Below, in pieces: positions 40,693 to 50,750 of a stretch of 64,000 bases of DNA; position 1 is the stretch's first letter; each line of letters begins with the position of its first letter. The position numbers were made by a program, and so were the translations under genes. Location: NCBI RefSeq assembly GCF_902806685.2, contig NC_048546.1, forward strand, positions 10,434,534 through 10,498,533, given 5' to 3'. The notes under the pieces are model-generated. The model did no database searches. It worked only from the letters and a program-made list of their open reading frames with translations, and was not told the origin of the DNA. This DNA comes from Maniola hyperantus (taxonomy: Eukaryota > Arthropoda > Insecta > Lepidoptera > Nymphalidae).

Positions 40693-40829
40693 CCTATGTC
40701 CCAATGCCTTCTTATTTTGCCTTATGTTATTACGGAATCAAAAATATAGGAAATTACAATCAAAAGCAAACTGGTCATTAAGAGTGGTTATGTGTACCTA
40801 ACCAAAAGATTGTTAAGTTTTCATACACG

Positions 40830-40860
40830 TACATCTACCTACCTACCTACCTATTAGTTA
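40830..40860. repeat. CTAC microsatellite
   Basis: CTACCTACCTACCTACCTA, a short run of the 4-bp motif frequent in this window. Confidence 0.75.
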
Positions 40861-41062
40861 GGTATACGAGTACCTACCTATTCACTTAACAATTTATGCA
40901 ATCACGATTTGCGTGAAATTTTAAGGAAAATTCGTCCGTGTGAAGAGATTTAATTAAAAGTTTGATCATTTCATTAAAATTTCGCGTGAAATAATAATTA
41001 CACAAAATATACCTACTTCACACCCGGGGGATGCGGTAGATTTTGCATTTAGAATATTTAAC

Positions 41063-41196
41063 ACTAGCTGATGCCGTAAAAAGTAGTCTATCTCACTTTC
41101 AAGGTCTTTAACAATATATATGCAGTAAACAGGACAATTGGTTCCTTCGGTGTAGCGTGATGAAAGAACAAACAGACACACTTTCTCGTATTATAA
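41063..41196 (-). mobile_element. Helitron-like element, internally deleted
   Basis: ACTAGCTGATGCCGTAAAAA jumps from the CTAG end straight to GTAGTCTATCTCACTTTCAA, then CGGTGTAGCGTGATGAAAGA and ACACTTTCTCGTATTATAAA. The hairpin region is deleted. The element ends against an AAAT microsatellite (41194-41222). Confidence 0.68.
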
Positions 41197-41222
41197 ATAA
41201 ATAAATAAATAAATAAATAAAT
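41194..41222. repeat. AAAT microsatellite
   Basis: About seven ATAA units, followed at 41223 by a second copy of the flanking TTACTTTCTCGTATTA phrase (present at 41179 in variant form). Confidence 0.8.
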
Positions 41223-41589
41223 TATTACTTTCTCGTATTAGTAGTCATTTAATCATATTATCTACCAATTCCACCAATAGTCAACACAGGTCACCGTAAA
41301 CATACTCTGTGATTTGCAATAATATATACTTAGTAGGTATTGTATTTTAGGTCTAAAAGCACCTAGGACATTGCTCTGTCCAAACAACATTATAATAGGA
41401 CGCTGGTATACCCATTACATAGCGGTAAAATACCAAATAGCTACCAATTTTAATAAACTATAGTGCCGTTATGTAGAATTCTATAGAAATGAAAGAATGA
41501 TGTGCAAAATTAATAAAGAATAGTGCGCAAAAACGTACAAAAAAGTCTACGTCAATTACATACGTATCGCTGACTCAATCGAGCTAGTA
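41223..41589. other. No recognised feature
   Basis: Nothing recognised. Confidence 0.4.
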
Positions 41590-41847
41590 ATGTACGCTTA
41601 TGAGTACACAATTACGGTCCATTATATTCTGTGGTCCCCTTTTACGGACAAGCTAACCAGAGAGCAAGCCGCAAGACACAGGGCCGAGGCAAGGGCGTAT
41701 GTAGCGAATCGCCCGCCACAGCATTATGTCGAGCCAAGCGTATTGTTTGTCACTCAAATGGACTGCAAAGCGACAAATGGCCTCGGATCCTGTATAAACT
41801 CGGTAAAAAAAGAATTCATTAAGACTATCTGCTTCGTTTATTGGTAA
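41590..41847 (+). CDS. Hypothetical frame, doubtful
   Basis: ATG-started frame of 85 codons. Its middle (DKLTREQAARHRAEARAYVA, NRPPQHYVEPSVLFVTQMDC) is richer in G and C at third positions than the surroundings, which is what coding DNA would show. No family is recognised, and a second overlapping frame (41631-41822) is open as well. CGGATCCTGTATAAACTC near the end also occurs at 5.3 kb, arguing for an unnamed repeat rather than a gene. Confidence 0.2.
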   Translation: MYAYEYTITVHYILWSPFTDKLTREQAARHRAEARAYVANRPPQHYVEPSVLFVTQMDCKATNGLGSCINSVKKEFIKTICFVYW

Positions 41848-42499
41848 CTAAGTTTTACTTTTAATCTTGACGTTGATTACAAGAGCTGATATTAACAGGG
41901 GACTTTCCGTCACACGCTCTATAGAAACGTAGTTTGGTTGTGATTTGAAAAATAATAACAAATCAAACTCGTAATTTTGTAGATCTCACGTTGTAGAAAC
42001 TAATACCTATGATCTATGTATATCTGTGGTTTGCCAGATTTCCGTAAAAATAACCAATTATACATTTAAAGGTTTTAGGATTTGTATGTAAGTTCTTGAG
42101 ACAGTGTAACTCAAGAAGATTTAGCTAATAAACACCTAAAACCAAAATTCTTATAAACGTGCTCATCAGTTAATAACAGATCAACTGTCCTCATAAATAG
42201 CCTACTTTAATGATAATCAGTTACTATATGCAATTCTTATAGCTTGATTAAGAAGCAAAAAGGGCAATACCAATTAAAAAATCGCCCAATTAAAAGTAGA
42301 AAACAAGATTTTTAATCTATTATTAGGTCCCCCGCGGAGTCAATGGGCACTTTTAATTTCTACGCGACTTCTTAACTATTACAGAACGTGTTTTAGAATT
42401 GCCAGGTTCTTATAGCTCAAGAATTCTACTAATGAGGTAAATGAACAGAAATTATGCATTATTGGACTGTTTAAATTAAAATACGTTTCAGAATTTTTA
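41848..42499. other. No recognised feature
   Basis: AT-rich; nothing recognised. Confidence 0.4.
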
Positions 42500-42742
42500 T
42501 TAAGACAGGTTCATTATTAGTTCATGACCATAATTTAATTTTTTTATGTGATGTAACCACAAATTCACGGTTTTCAGACTTTTCTGACATCTGCTATAAG
42601 ACCTATCTACCTGCCGAATTTCATGATTCTAGGTCAACGGGAAGTATCCTGTAGGTTTCTTGACAGACGGACAGACGTCAGACAGACAACAAAGTGATCC
42701 TATAAGGGTTCCGTTTTTCCTTTTGAGGTACGGAACCCTAAA
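42500..42742 (+). repeat. Repeat P2 (long subtype), right half
   Basis: TTCATTATTAGTTCATGACC, CACAAATTCACGGTTTTCAG, TGCTATAAGACCTATCTACC, TGATTCTAGGTCAACGGGAA, GTTTCTTGACAGACGGACAG, GTGATCCTATAAGGGTTCCG, GAGGTACGGAACCCTAAAAG. The nearly complete copy is at 44693-45121. Confidence 0.75.
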
Positions 42743-42802
42743 AGAAAATGAAAATGTTACATTTGTACTTTTTTTTATCTGTAACACCAACAACAAATAA
42801 AT

Positions 42803-42830
42803 GCATTTTCTTTCTTTCTTTCTTTCTAAA
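42803..42830. repeat. TTTC microsatellite
   Basis: A run of TTTC units between repeat P2 and repeat Q. Confidence 0.8.
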
Positions 42831-42900
42831 AAGGACCCCGGAAGGGTTCGAAACTAGTCGGGCTAACGTCGACGAAATACGTAAGTAAAGCCGTTTTATC
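42831..42900 (-). repeat. Interspersed repeat Q, second copy
   Basis: AAGGACCCCGGAAGGGTTCG, AAACTAGTCGGGCTAACGTC, GACGAAATACGTAAGTAAAG and CCG complement 10271-10345. Confidence 0.6.
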
Positions 42901-43217
42901 ATACATGTATAAAGTATTTGTAAGTAAAAATAAGTACTTGTGTATGTAAAAATACCGCAGTATTTCAATAATTTGGTGGAAAATCGCATTGTGTTCAATT
43001 CACTTCGGCTTTTAAAGGCAAATTATGTTAACGGCATACATTTTGTCTTTTATCGCGCCATTGTGGTAAGACAGTGAAATGACGTGTGAATGTACATATA
43101 TGTATAATATGTATATCGATTTCCGAGCGCTTATCATTATGAATAATAAAGAATGAGTGCTATTATTACGACTTTTCACCCCTTTCTGTTATAGGGCATA
43201 TTATATGGCTGTGATAG

Positions 43218-43336
43218 GCTAGGTCAACGGGAAGTACCTACTGTATAGGTTTCTTGACAGACAGACAGACAGACAGACAATGAAGTGATCCTATAAGGGT
43301 TCCTTTTTTCGTTTTGAGGTACGGAACCCTAAAAAT
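43218..43336 (+). repeat. Repeat P2, right end
   Basis: GGCTAGGTCAACGGGAAGTA, GTTTCTTGACAGACAGACAG (six GACA units), GTGATCCTATAAGGGTTCCT, GAGGTACGGAACCCTAAAAA. Same orientation as the copy 500 bp upstream. Confidence 0.75.
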
Positions 43337-43819
43337 AGCCATTTCAGCTACAAATCAAACTTATCAATAAAATTGAACTCTCGTACACATTTAGCTCCTC
43401 TACGTCACTTAACTTTACAATACATTTTTTTTACAAAAAAATCTACATATTTAACTTTTAATCTCACCAAACCCAACAGCGGGCACCTATTTCACAAAAA
43501 CGTCCTCACAACGACTTGTCCCGCAGACCGTTTCATGAAAATATATGGCACGTTTAACACAACATAAGCACGGTTGAATAGGTTCTATGCTGCCCTACAC
43601 TCATTACGCTATATCACCGATTAAATAGCATACAGTGGAGAAAACTAATTAAGCGAGTTTGTGACTCGACAGGCTCAGAAATGTATATAAATGTCAAAAC
43701 TCTTTATTAAAGAAAACCCTAAAGAAAACAATAACACAATAAGCTTTATACATATATGTAAAGGCAACCTTATTACTAGTGATCTCTTCCAAACAAGCAT
43801 AATAGAATTGATTACAGTA
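43337..43819. other. No recognised feature
   Basis: A 64-codon frame (43373-43567) is unremarkable. Confidence 0.35.
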
Positions 43820-43996
43820 GGGCGATTGTCTACAACCTGCATCAATCATTATTACAATCCCAATTGTTCTGATTGGCTGAATTTGTGCGATTCTTGTTGC
43901 AACAATGCATTGTAGCAAATAGTGAGCGAGCGTCAACCAATCAGAGGTGACTGCGATCGTGACATTGTAGCTGTCATTCTCCCGCAATCGCGCAGC
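43820..43996 (+). repeat. Repeat R, unit 1 (left arm of palindrome)
   Basis: AGTAGGGCGATTG, ACCTGCATCAATCATTATTA, GATTGGCTGAATTTGTGCGA, GTTGCAACAATGCATTGTAG, AATAGTGAGCGAGCGTCAAC, CAATCAGAGGTGACTGCGAT, CGTGACATTGTAGCTGTCAT, CCCGCAATCGCGCAG. Confidence 0.8.
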
Positions 43997-44004
43997 AGGG
44001 CCTC

Positions 44005-44130
44005 GATTGCGATAGAATGACAGCTATAATGTCACGATCGCAATCACCTCTGATTGGTTGACGCTCGCTCACTATTGGCTACATTGCATTGTTGCAACAA
44101 AAATCTCACAAATTCAGTCTAGTCTCTGTT
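44005..44130 (-). repeat. Repeat R, unit 2 (right arm of palindrome)
   Basis: The complement of unit 1 over ~120 bp, separated by about 8 bp: CGATTGCGATAGAATGACAG, ACGATCGCAATCACCTCTGA, TTGGTTGACGCTCGCTCACT, ATTGCATTGTTGCAACAAAA, CACAAATTCAGTC. The pair would form a long cruciform or fold-back RNA. Confidence 0.8.
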
Positions 44131-44159
44131 TAAACTACGGTCAACGTAATGCTGCTGGT

Positions 44160-44322
44160 TGATTTCGTAAAACCTGTATCAATCATTATTACAATTATCA
44201 ATTGTTGTAATTGGCTGAATGTGCGATTCTTTTTGCAACAATGCATTACAGCCAATAGTGAGCGAGCGTCAACCGTATGTATATTGTAGCTGTCATTCTA
44301 CCGCAATCGCGCAGCTGGTCAA
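44160..44322 (+). repeat. Repeat R, unit 3
   Basis: ATTTCGTAAAACCTGTATCA, ATCATTATTACAATTATCAA, GGCTGAATGTGCGATTCTTT, TTGCAACAATGCATTACAGC, AATAGTGAGCGAGCGTCAAC, TGTAGCTGTCATTCTACCGC, AATCGCGCAGCTGG. It lacks the AATCAGAGGTGACTGCGATC block. Confidence 0.75.
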
Positions 44323-44692
44323 AACTGGAAAAGTGCAATCCGATAAGTCATGTGTCAAGTTTATTCCTGTCCAACGTCCAACTGTAGATTTGCTAAATGA
44401 TGGCAGTACGCTACGATTTGTTGCCGAAAGGGCAACGAGTGCGTACAAAATTGGGTCCAATTTTCCTCACACAATTGTGGGATTAGAGGGAAATTTATAC
44501 GTCTGGCTTTTTCAAATTAGACGGTGCTGGCGAGTTTAATTCCGTCTGAGGACAGTCCGTTTCATTTGCCGTTTGAACCTGCTCCAATAGGCATAAGGCT
44601 AGTGTAAAAAGTGTTTATTGCCTTGCTTAAGTGGCTAAATGTTTTTGTCTTTACTGTACGTTTTATCTATACAATGTATAGGTACTTATTTA
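44323..44692 (+). other. Unassigned; open frame tail to 44539
   Basis: Downstream of the repeat a frame continues as VQRPTVDLLNDGSTLRFVAE, RATSAYKIGSNFPHTIVGLE, GNLYVWLFQIRR and stop at 44539. It looks less random than most frames here but has no recognised family and no own ATG outside the repeat. Confidence 0.25.
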
Positions 44693-45121
44693 TTAGGAAA
44701 AAGGAACTCTTATAGGATCACTTTGTTGTCTGTCTGTCTGCCTGTCCGACTGCCGTGTCTGTCAAGAAAACCTAAGGGTACTTCTCCTCGGTGCCTATAG
44801 GGTACTTCCTGTCGAACTAAAATCATGAAACGCAGGTAGATAGGTCTTATAGCACAAGTAAACGAAAAAATCTAAAAACCGTGAATTGCGATTACATCAC
44901 AAAAAAAATGTGTTCCTGAACAGTTAATTAGTATTTTCAATTTTCAAAGTAAGACAAGTATAACAAGTGGTGTATCATATGAGAGGCCTTTCTCTGCACT
45001 TTCTAGAATAGATTTTTATTTATTTTTATGCTAAACAGTTTTTGATTTATCGTGCAAAATGTCGGCAAAAAGTACGGAACCTTCGGTGTGCGAATCTGAC
45101 TCGCACTTAGCTGGTTTTTTA
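44693..45121 (-). repeat. Repeat P2, nearly complete
   Basis: Read on the minus strand: AACCAGCTAAGTGCGAGTCA, GATTCGCACACCGAAGGTTC, CGTACTTTTTGCCGACATTT, TGCACGATAAATCAAAAACT, GGCCTCTCATATGATACACC, ACTTTGAAAATTGAAAATAC, ATTCACGGTTTTTAGATTTT, GCTATAAGACCTATCTACCT, CTTGACAGACACGG, GTGATCCTATAAGAGTTCC. ~430 bp; it keeps the left end but not the final TACGGAACCCTA. No coding capacity. Confidence 0.78.
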
Positions 45122-45184
45122 TTACTCGTGATTTTTGTTGATTTACTTGAATCCTGTTACTTCGGCGGATGGAACTGAAGTTTG

Positions 45185-45338
45185 GGCGAGTCTGCATGAC
45201 TTTCCGGTATAAAAAGACGTATCCTATATCCAAGTATAAGGATGAAATTGTAAGCAATCTATGCATTAAGATCGATTGAACGAATGTACAGTGATTAGGT
45301 AACAGACAGACAGACACTTTCGCAATTAATGGATAGTT
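45185..45338 (-). mobile_element. Helitron-like element, 3' end lost
   Basis: GACTTTCCGGTATAAAAAGA, CGTATCCTATATCCAAGTAT, GATCGATTGAACGAATGTAC, AGTGATTAGGTAACAGACAG and ACACTTTCGCAATTAATGGA follow the LEP1-type order in minus orientation. Confidence 0.6.
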
Positions 45339-45428
45339 AAACCTAGATTAAATTTATATCTGTGTCTGAAATCCGTACTTTACGATGTTTATTTAGTACC
45401 TAAGTAGCAATTGTACAAAAAGTAAATG

Positions 45429-45995
45429 ATGATGAAAGCTACTTACTTACTAAATAATAATTAAATATTGAATGAACATACGTACAGATAAGTAAATGGA
45501 AGTGGGCAGGGCATGTCTCGAGACTGACAGATGACCGATGGACTTTAAAAACAACCATATTATGGCCAGGTCCAAAAGGCAAAAGGAAAGTAGGTAGACC
45601 AAAATCGCGATGGTCTGACGATATAGCACAGGTAGCAGGAAATGATTGGGTTAAAAAAGCCAAGGATAGAGAGAAATGGCACCAACTGGAGGAGGCCTAT
45701 ACCCAATGAGGGATCCTTATCAAAAAACATCTAAATATACTTATAAAGAAGCAAATGTGCAAAATATTAAATTAATATGTAAATAACTACTAATTTACTA
45801 ACACAAATAAACACACCTACAATCATAAATACACACGCACACACATGCTCACATACACGCTCACACACACACACACACATCAACATATCACTGATTAACA
45901 TACTAACAAATATAATTAGAATAGGTATTAGAATAGATTCAGAAGCTCTGTAAATAATATTAATTGATAAGGAAAATAAAGGCTTAATAATAATA
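45429..45995 (+). mobile_element. 5'-truncated RTE-clade LINE with 12-bp target duplication
   Basis: Flanked by AAAAAGTAAATG at 45417-45428 and 45996-46007. Positions about 45495-45710 keep an uninterrupted frame: KWKWAGHVSRLTDDRWTLKT, TILWPGPKGKRKVGRPKSRW, SDDIAQVAGNDWVKKAKDRE, KWHQLEEAYTQ and stop. W-GH--R--D-RW, GRP--RW-DD and D-R-KW--LEEA-T are the standard RTE C-terminus. The 3' UTR holds a CA-rich microsatellite (~45838-45880) and ends AAAATAAAGGCTTAATAATAATAA. This subfamily differs from the QETYVQQW one. The intact frame and exact duplication suggest youth. Confidence 0.88.
45838..45880. repeat. CA-rich microsatellite in LINE 3' UTR
   Basis: ACACACACACACACACATC and interrupted ACACGCACACACATG units. 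Part of the RTE copy. Confidence 0.85.
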
Positions 45996-46007
45996 AAAAA
46001 GTAAATG

Positions 46008-46828
46008 CGGATTGCGACTTTGTTTAACACTATTTAGATAATTAAAAAAATAGATAGAAGTTATAGAAAATAGACATGTTCATAATTCATGAGAAACTAT
46101 TGAATATTATACTTATGTTAGCGTAGGCGCAGCCAAAACTAGTCTAGATATGAATAAAAATAGATCAGACTATGAATGACTAGGTGATAAAATACAATAC
46201 CCAACTATTTTTTTTGACTCTGAATGATCGAGCTACGATAATAATATCTCACTATTTTTTGCTGTTTATATAAAAGTATTTCAAATTGAAATCGAACAAT
46301 AAATTAAACCCTAGAGTAGGCGTTTAAATAAGTTTTAAGCTTGAGAAATAAGAAATAACTCAGACGCAAAAACATATTGTATTTACTTACCTAAAAATTA
46401 AATCCCGAAACATACATAATGCGCGCAGTAATCTGTACGCAGGACGTCTCACAGAATACGAGCATACTTGTGTACAAGGGACTATATGAAATATTATGTT
46501 ACACTGGCGCGTGCAACTTGTGCGCTTTACAGTGTGAAGTTGGGAACGAATTTATATCACCTTCATATACCATGTTTACACCATATCGGGCAACTTTGAT
46601 TCTAGATTTCGACAAAACTTGTAAAAACGCCTTAAAACATGATAACTATGTATTGTCATTGTTTTATTTATTTATATCTGCATTAACAGTTACTAGGGCC
46701 AAGATTTTTTTTCTTTATAAATACTTACTTTACAAATTTTGTACATAGAAATGGCTGTCACAGCTCGTTTTTAGTGTAATCAAAAAATATCAGCAATGCA
46801 TACTACATCTTAATCTTGTTTAAGACCA
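46008..46828. other. Unassigned; 109-codon frame at 46419-46748
   Basis: The frame has an ATG (MRAVICTQDVSQNTSILVYK...) and 109 codons, with hydrophobic residues near the end (LSLFYLFISALTVT). No family or signals are recognised; likely a chance frame. Confidence 0.2.
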
Positions 46829-46877
46829 CCAGATGAGATTGCAGTCGAGGGCTAACTTGTATTTGAATAAAAAACGT
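46829..46877 (+). mobile_element. SINE family S2, 3' tail
   Basis: CACCAGATGAGATTGCAGTC, GAGGGCTAACTTGTATTTGA and ATAAAAAACG: the last ~50 bp of the SINE, or of the LINE with which it shares this tail. Confidence 0.6.
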
Positions 46878-47544
46878 ATAAAACAAGGTCAAGGCGGTGT
46901 AACAGTTTGTTGTATTACCTACGACTTCTGAGTCTCGTTGGACATGTTCCGTCGCGCATTGTGTGAGTCGTAAGGCTTATAGTTACGAAGACTAGGTACG
47001 ATTATATTCTTAAATTTATTACACTACTCACTGTTAATGCAAATTTTAAGAACAAAGATCTTGATAGAAGCTTTAGTTTAGTTTAATATCCAAATAGTGC
47101 AGATTCCTTGAGATAAGGAAGGCATAAAATGTATTATGAGGCTGATAACCTCTATCTCAACCGTGTAATTATTAGAGGTACTATTTGCCAAGACGAGCGA
47201 CGGCTCACAGCTGAACAGCTGAATGATGGTTTGTGTAAAGGATTGTGATCTTTATTATGTTGGATTAAAGATTACGACCAATGGGTAGTGACGACGAATT
47301 AGGGTTGCGAAATCATATCAAATAATTTCGTTCTATATTTGAATAACTCCATGTAAGTATAATCGAATAGACCGAAAAATGGACCTACTGCGCAAGTTCA
47401 AGGGTCGTTTTCAGAATCGAAGATTATAAAATGATAAAAAGCGTACTTAGAATTAATTCGCGGCTCGTTCCAGAAATACGCGGGACTGCAGTTACTAACA
47501 TGTAGTTTGTACCTACCTGCCATACGTGACGTGTAAATGAAATA
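46878..47544. other. No recognised feature
   Basis: Nothing recognised. Confidence 0.4.
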
Positions 47545-47676
47545 TTTGAAAAGAGCAACCGCCGAGGTTCTTATAAGTACTTCTGTAACTCGTGTTAGGT
47601 TCACTTGAGTATCGTTAGCCAAAGCCAAAGTCAGTTGGTTATTTGAACAAAAAATCTTTGTGTTTCTATTTCTATT
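47545..47676 (+). mobile_element. LINE 3' tail (GGCATTCCGAACC family), degenerate
   Basis: AAAAGAGCAACCGCCGAGGT, TCTTATAAGTACTTCTGTAA, then GGTTATTTGAACAAAAAATC and a TTTCTATTTC tail. The central block is lost. Confidence 0.45.
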
Positions 47677-48303
47677 TACTTGACGAAACTGTATCTATAA
47701 TGTTCCAGATTCGAGCCAAATTTTTCTTCAGTTGACAGCCCTATGGCGAACACCACATCAACCGCTCCAGCACGAAGCTCGCGACGACGGGGCTATGAAT
47801 CGGTCTATAATTAAGAAATAAGTTTAAGATAGGGTTTTTGCCAACTTTTTACAAAGCCCGTAGCGGCCAGACGCAATTAGCCCGCCTTGTAAATTGAATG
47901 TTTGCTTTACAGTGATTAGTAATTAAGTTTATGTTTTTATAGTAACCACGACTCCATTGATCGCTCGTGAGCTTGTTTGTTTTTAATACCACACAAGTTA
48001 ATACTGTACGGTAAATATTAATTAAAAGTTTGATCGCTCTTGTTGGAGGCTGTTACAGATCGCGCTGGTTAGCTTAAGGCTGAACTGGTGGAGGGAAATT
48101 AATTGTGTGCAGATTAAGAACATCGTCGGAAAGCGTTTAATGCTTAATTATAATTACCGTGTATAGTAATATCGCACGAAAATGTAAGCTAGTTCCGACA
48201 ATTCCCTACAACTAACTTGCTTACTGTTTCGTACGATATATTATAATTGATATGATTATAATCTAGCTACCTAGCTACCTAACTACCTAACTGGATTATA
48301 ATA
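47677..48303. other. No recognised feature
   Basis: A CTAGCTACCTAACTACC run at 48263-48290; otherwise nothing. Confidence 0.4.
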
Positions 48304-48536
48304 TACTAGCTTATTCCCGCGACTTCGTCCACGTAGACTACACAAATTTCAAACCTCTATTTCACCCACTTAGGGGTGGAATTTTCAAAAATTCTTTCTT
48401 AGCTGATGCCTACGTCATAATAGCTATCTGCATGCCAAATTTCAGCCCGATCAGTCCAGTAGTTTGAGCTGTACGTTGATAGATCAGTCAGCCAGTCAGT
48501 CAGTCAGTCACCTTTTCCTTTTATATATTTAGACGA
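48304..48536 (-). mobile_element. Helitron-like element, type B, full length
   Basis: ACTAGCTTATTCCCGCGACT, TCGTCCACGTAGACTACACA, CCTCTATTTCACCCACTTAG, GCCTACGTCATAATAGCTAT, TCAGCCCGATCAGTCCAGTA, CGTTGATAGATCAGTCAGCC, CCTTTTCCTTTTATATATTT AGA. Both ends are present; the minus-strand 5' end is TC. Confidence 0.82.
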
Positions 48537-48697
48537 AGAAGATTGTACACTAAAGCCTGGCCAGAAAAATAAAAAACCAATGGAACTATTTTTATATGAT
48601 TGGTAGCGTTATTGTAGCATCTAGATAAATTCAAACGTGGCGCCCCCAGGGCTGGATCATTTATTTTTCTAGTCAAGCTACTATATGAAATAAAGTT

Positions 48698-48917
48698 TTT
48701 GATTTTGAGAGGCTAAAAATAAAAGATCTAACTTTAAAACGTCAGCATATTTTGATTCCTAGTGACGACGCGGTAATAACTTAAAAGTGTGGATATTATT
48801 ATTTGATTTTGAGAGGCTAAAAATAAAAGATCTAACTTTAAAACGTCAGCATATTTTGATTCCTAGTGACGACGCGGTAATAACTTAAAGGTAGGTACGA
48901 TAGTGTGGATATTATTA
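48698..48917. repeat. Recent tandem duplication of 104 bp
   Basis: Unit 1 (48698-48801) and unit 2 (48802-48917) are identical as far as can be seen. The only difference is a 12-bp GGTAGGTACGAT inserted in unit 2 at 48890-48901. Each unit starts TTTGATTTTGAGAGGC and ends GTGTGGATATTATTAT. The identity indicates a very recent event or an assembly artefact. Confidence 0.9.
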
Positions 48918-49824
48918 TTTAAGTACTAAGTATATTAAAAAATTAAGTATAGAAAATCGGTCGGTCGGTCACATAAGTAAAACTGAGCGGAACTATGCTT
49001 TTGAAACTTCCTTAATTTCACGGTAAACGCCCGCGAAAGAATGGCTCACGTTATAATGTATTGTTTATGGCGATTTCACATTTTAATACAAAAGGTCAAT
49101 AACTAAAGCAATATGTTATAATGGGAATCGATTTATCGATTTCTGTTAAAGGAATTTTTCATAGACTTGTTAAAATCTACGAAGAATCGAAATTCTTATT
49201 ATGCCGCCTTATATATCCAATAACTGATCTACGCGACATTCTGTGAAACTGGTTTTCCATTTCATATTTTGATCAGAAGTGTAATCACACTATTTTGTCT
49301 ATTTATATTTATTGTTTTTGTCTGTAGATATAAAGTCGTATTAATTTACCGTTTAAGCAAATCAATCCTATTTCCCATTGCTGCTTACAGAATTTCGATA
49401 TTGGATCAATTTATTACCACTTACTCAGCAAACCATTTGGCAGTGTGGTCCTGCATAAATTCAATTAGCAGGCCGGTTCACAAGACCCACAATTCCTGAC
49501 TGAGACATAACTTTATGGAATAATTGATTGGGTGAACCCTTAAGGAGGTAATCCTTTCCAAATAGCTAATTAATACTGGATGTACCGAATACCGATATGC
49601 ATATGTAATGGACTTTAGTATAAGCCTCTCTATTAACGAACCGCTTAGATACGCATCGCTTTAACTAACAGATTTGTGTGGAACTAATGCAAAGACCGCT
49701 GCTTCGAATTATTAACTCTTAAGTCTTTATTTTATGGAACGGTTAAAGTTTTTCACTAGTAACAGAACTCATGTACAATTTTTTCGCTAAAAACCCCCAC
49801 CTCTAAATAAGAGGTGATATTATA
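48918..49824. other. No recognised feature
   Basis: A 76-codon frame at 49269-49499 is unremarkable. Confidence 0.35.
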
Positions 49825-50156
49825 CAGGATGTAACCAAAACGCTAGCAAAAACTTGGCGTTATTGTTATACTACTTAAACACAATCCAATACCAATATCC
49901 ATTTGCCTCATAATTTTAGTGATTTAGTATTTTTCAAACTTGCAATGTATAGCGTGCAAAACTCGGGTCAATGCCCCGCCTATGTTGGGGCATTGACTCC
50001 GAGTGACCTAGTTATGCAACGTTTGTTAACCTCTAGCGTTAGTCAATGTAGTATTTTTTTAATATATTTTTTCGTGTTCTTTTTTGTGGTATCACATCAG
50101 TAATCATCAGTACTATCACCTGTCTTCGTTTTGGCCAGCGTTCTGGTTAAACCCTG
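49825..50156. mobile_element. TA-flanked MITE, copy 2, with internal hairpin
   Basis: CAGGATGTAACCAAAACGCT at the left and, inward from the right, CAGGGTTTAACCAGAACGCT. TA precedes the left end; the right flank is TT, a mutated TA. Similar to 3797-4154 along the whole length. Inside, 49961-50004 forms ACTCGG-GTCAATGCCCC paired with GGGGCATTGAC-(T)-CCGAGT: 17 paired positions, one bulge, 9-nt loop. A frame at 49903-50103 crosses it and is a by-product. Confidence 0.78.
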
Positions 50157-50604
50157 TTTAATTTGACCACTTTGTTTGACTATCTATTTGTGGCTTCAAA
50201 GCGGTATACGGATGGACCAATTGGAATCCAAGTTATATGTTATGTGAAAGCGGGATCAATCGGTGATATTTTTAATTAGTCTTGTTTACTTTTACCTCTA
50301 ATCTTTCCATAATCTTACTAAGTAAAGATACAAGCTTTCTCTGTATAATAAAAGATTAGCGTAATCTATGTTAAACCCTTGCTTGCTGCAATAATATTGA
50401 TAAAAGTTATAGATAAACCTTTACTCCCAAAGTTGTATAATATACTAGAATTGCTATTTAAACCTTCAGCGTCGCTTGACCTTTCAATTTGCTGAAGATT
50501 TCATTCCATTTTTTTATACAGGGTACCTTTAAAGGCCTATTTGTACCTATTAGATTATTATTCGTGGTACAGTGCAAAGATTAGCTACCTACTACTTGGA
50601 TTAT
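50157..50604. other. No recognised feature
   Basis: AT-rich; nothing recognised. Confidence 0.4.
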
Positions 50605-50750
50605 CTACTATCCTTACGGCGATTACGCACTACACTTCCGTCATCGGAGTTCTATCCGTCATCCGTGAGAATACCAGCGATTATCGTCATAAGCCTCCAT
50701 ACAAAACAAAAAGAACGTATTTTTATGCAGTGCGTAACTGCTCTTACTCT
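50605..50750. mobile_element. MITE-like element with GTTACGCACTGC ends, degenerate
   Basis: GCGATTACGCACTACACTTC at the left and ATGCAGTGCGTAACTGC at the right are imperfectly inverted; CATCGGAGTTCTATCCGTCA and TCCATACAAAAC lie within. Related to 7414-7578 by the ACGCACT...CGGA pattern. Frames over it (50541-50775) are by-products. Confidence 0.45.

Noticed and set aside
45830..45890. CRISPR-like array
   Set aside because: Simple CA-rich microsatellite with no spacers; host is a eukaryote.
46419..46748. Gene of 109 codons
   Set aside because: Listed only as an unassigned stretch: it has an ATG but no motif, no splice or poly-A context, and AT-rich composition like its surroundings.
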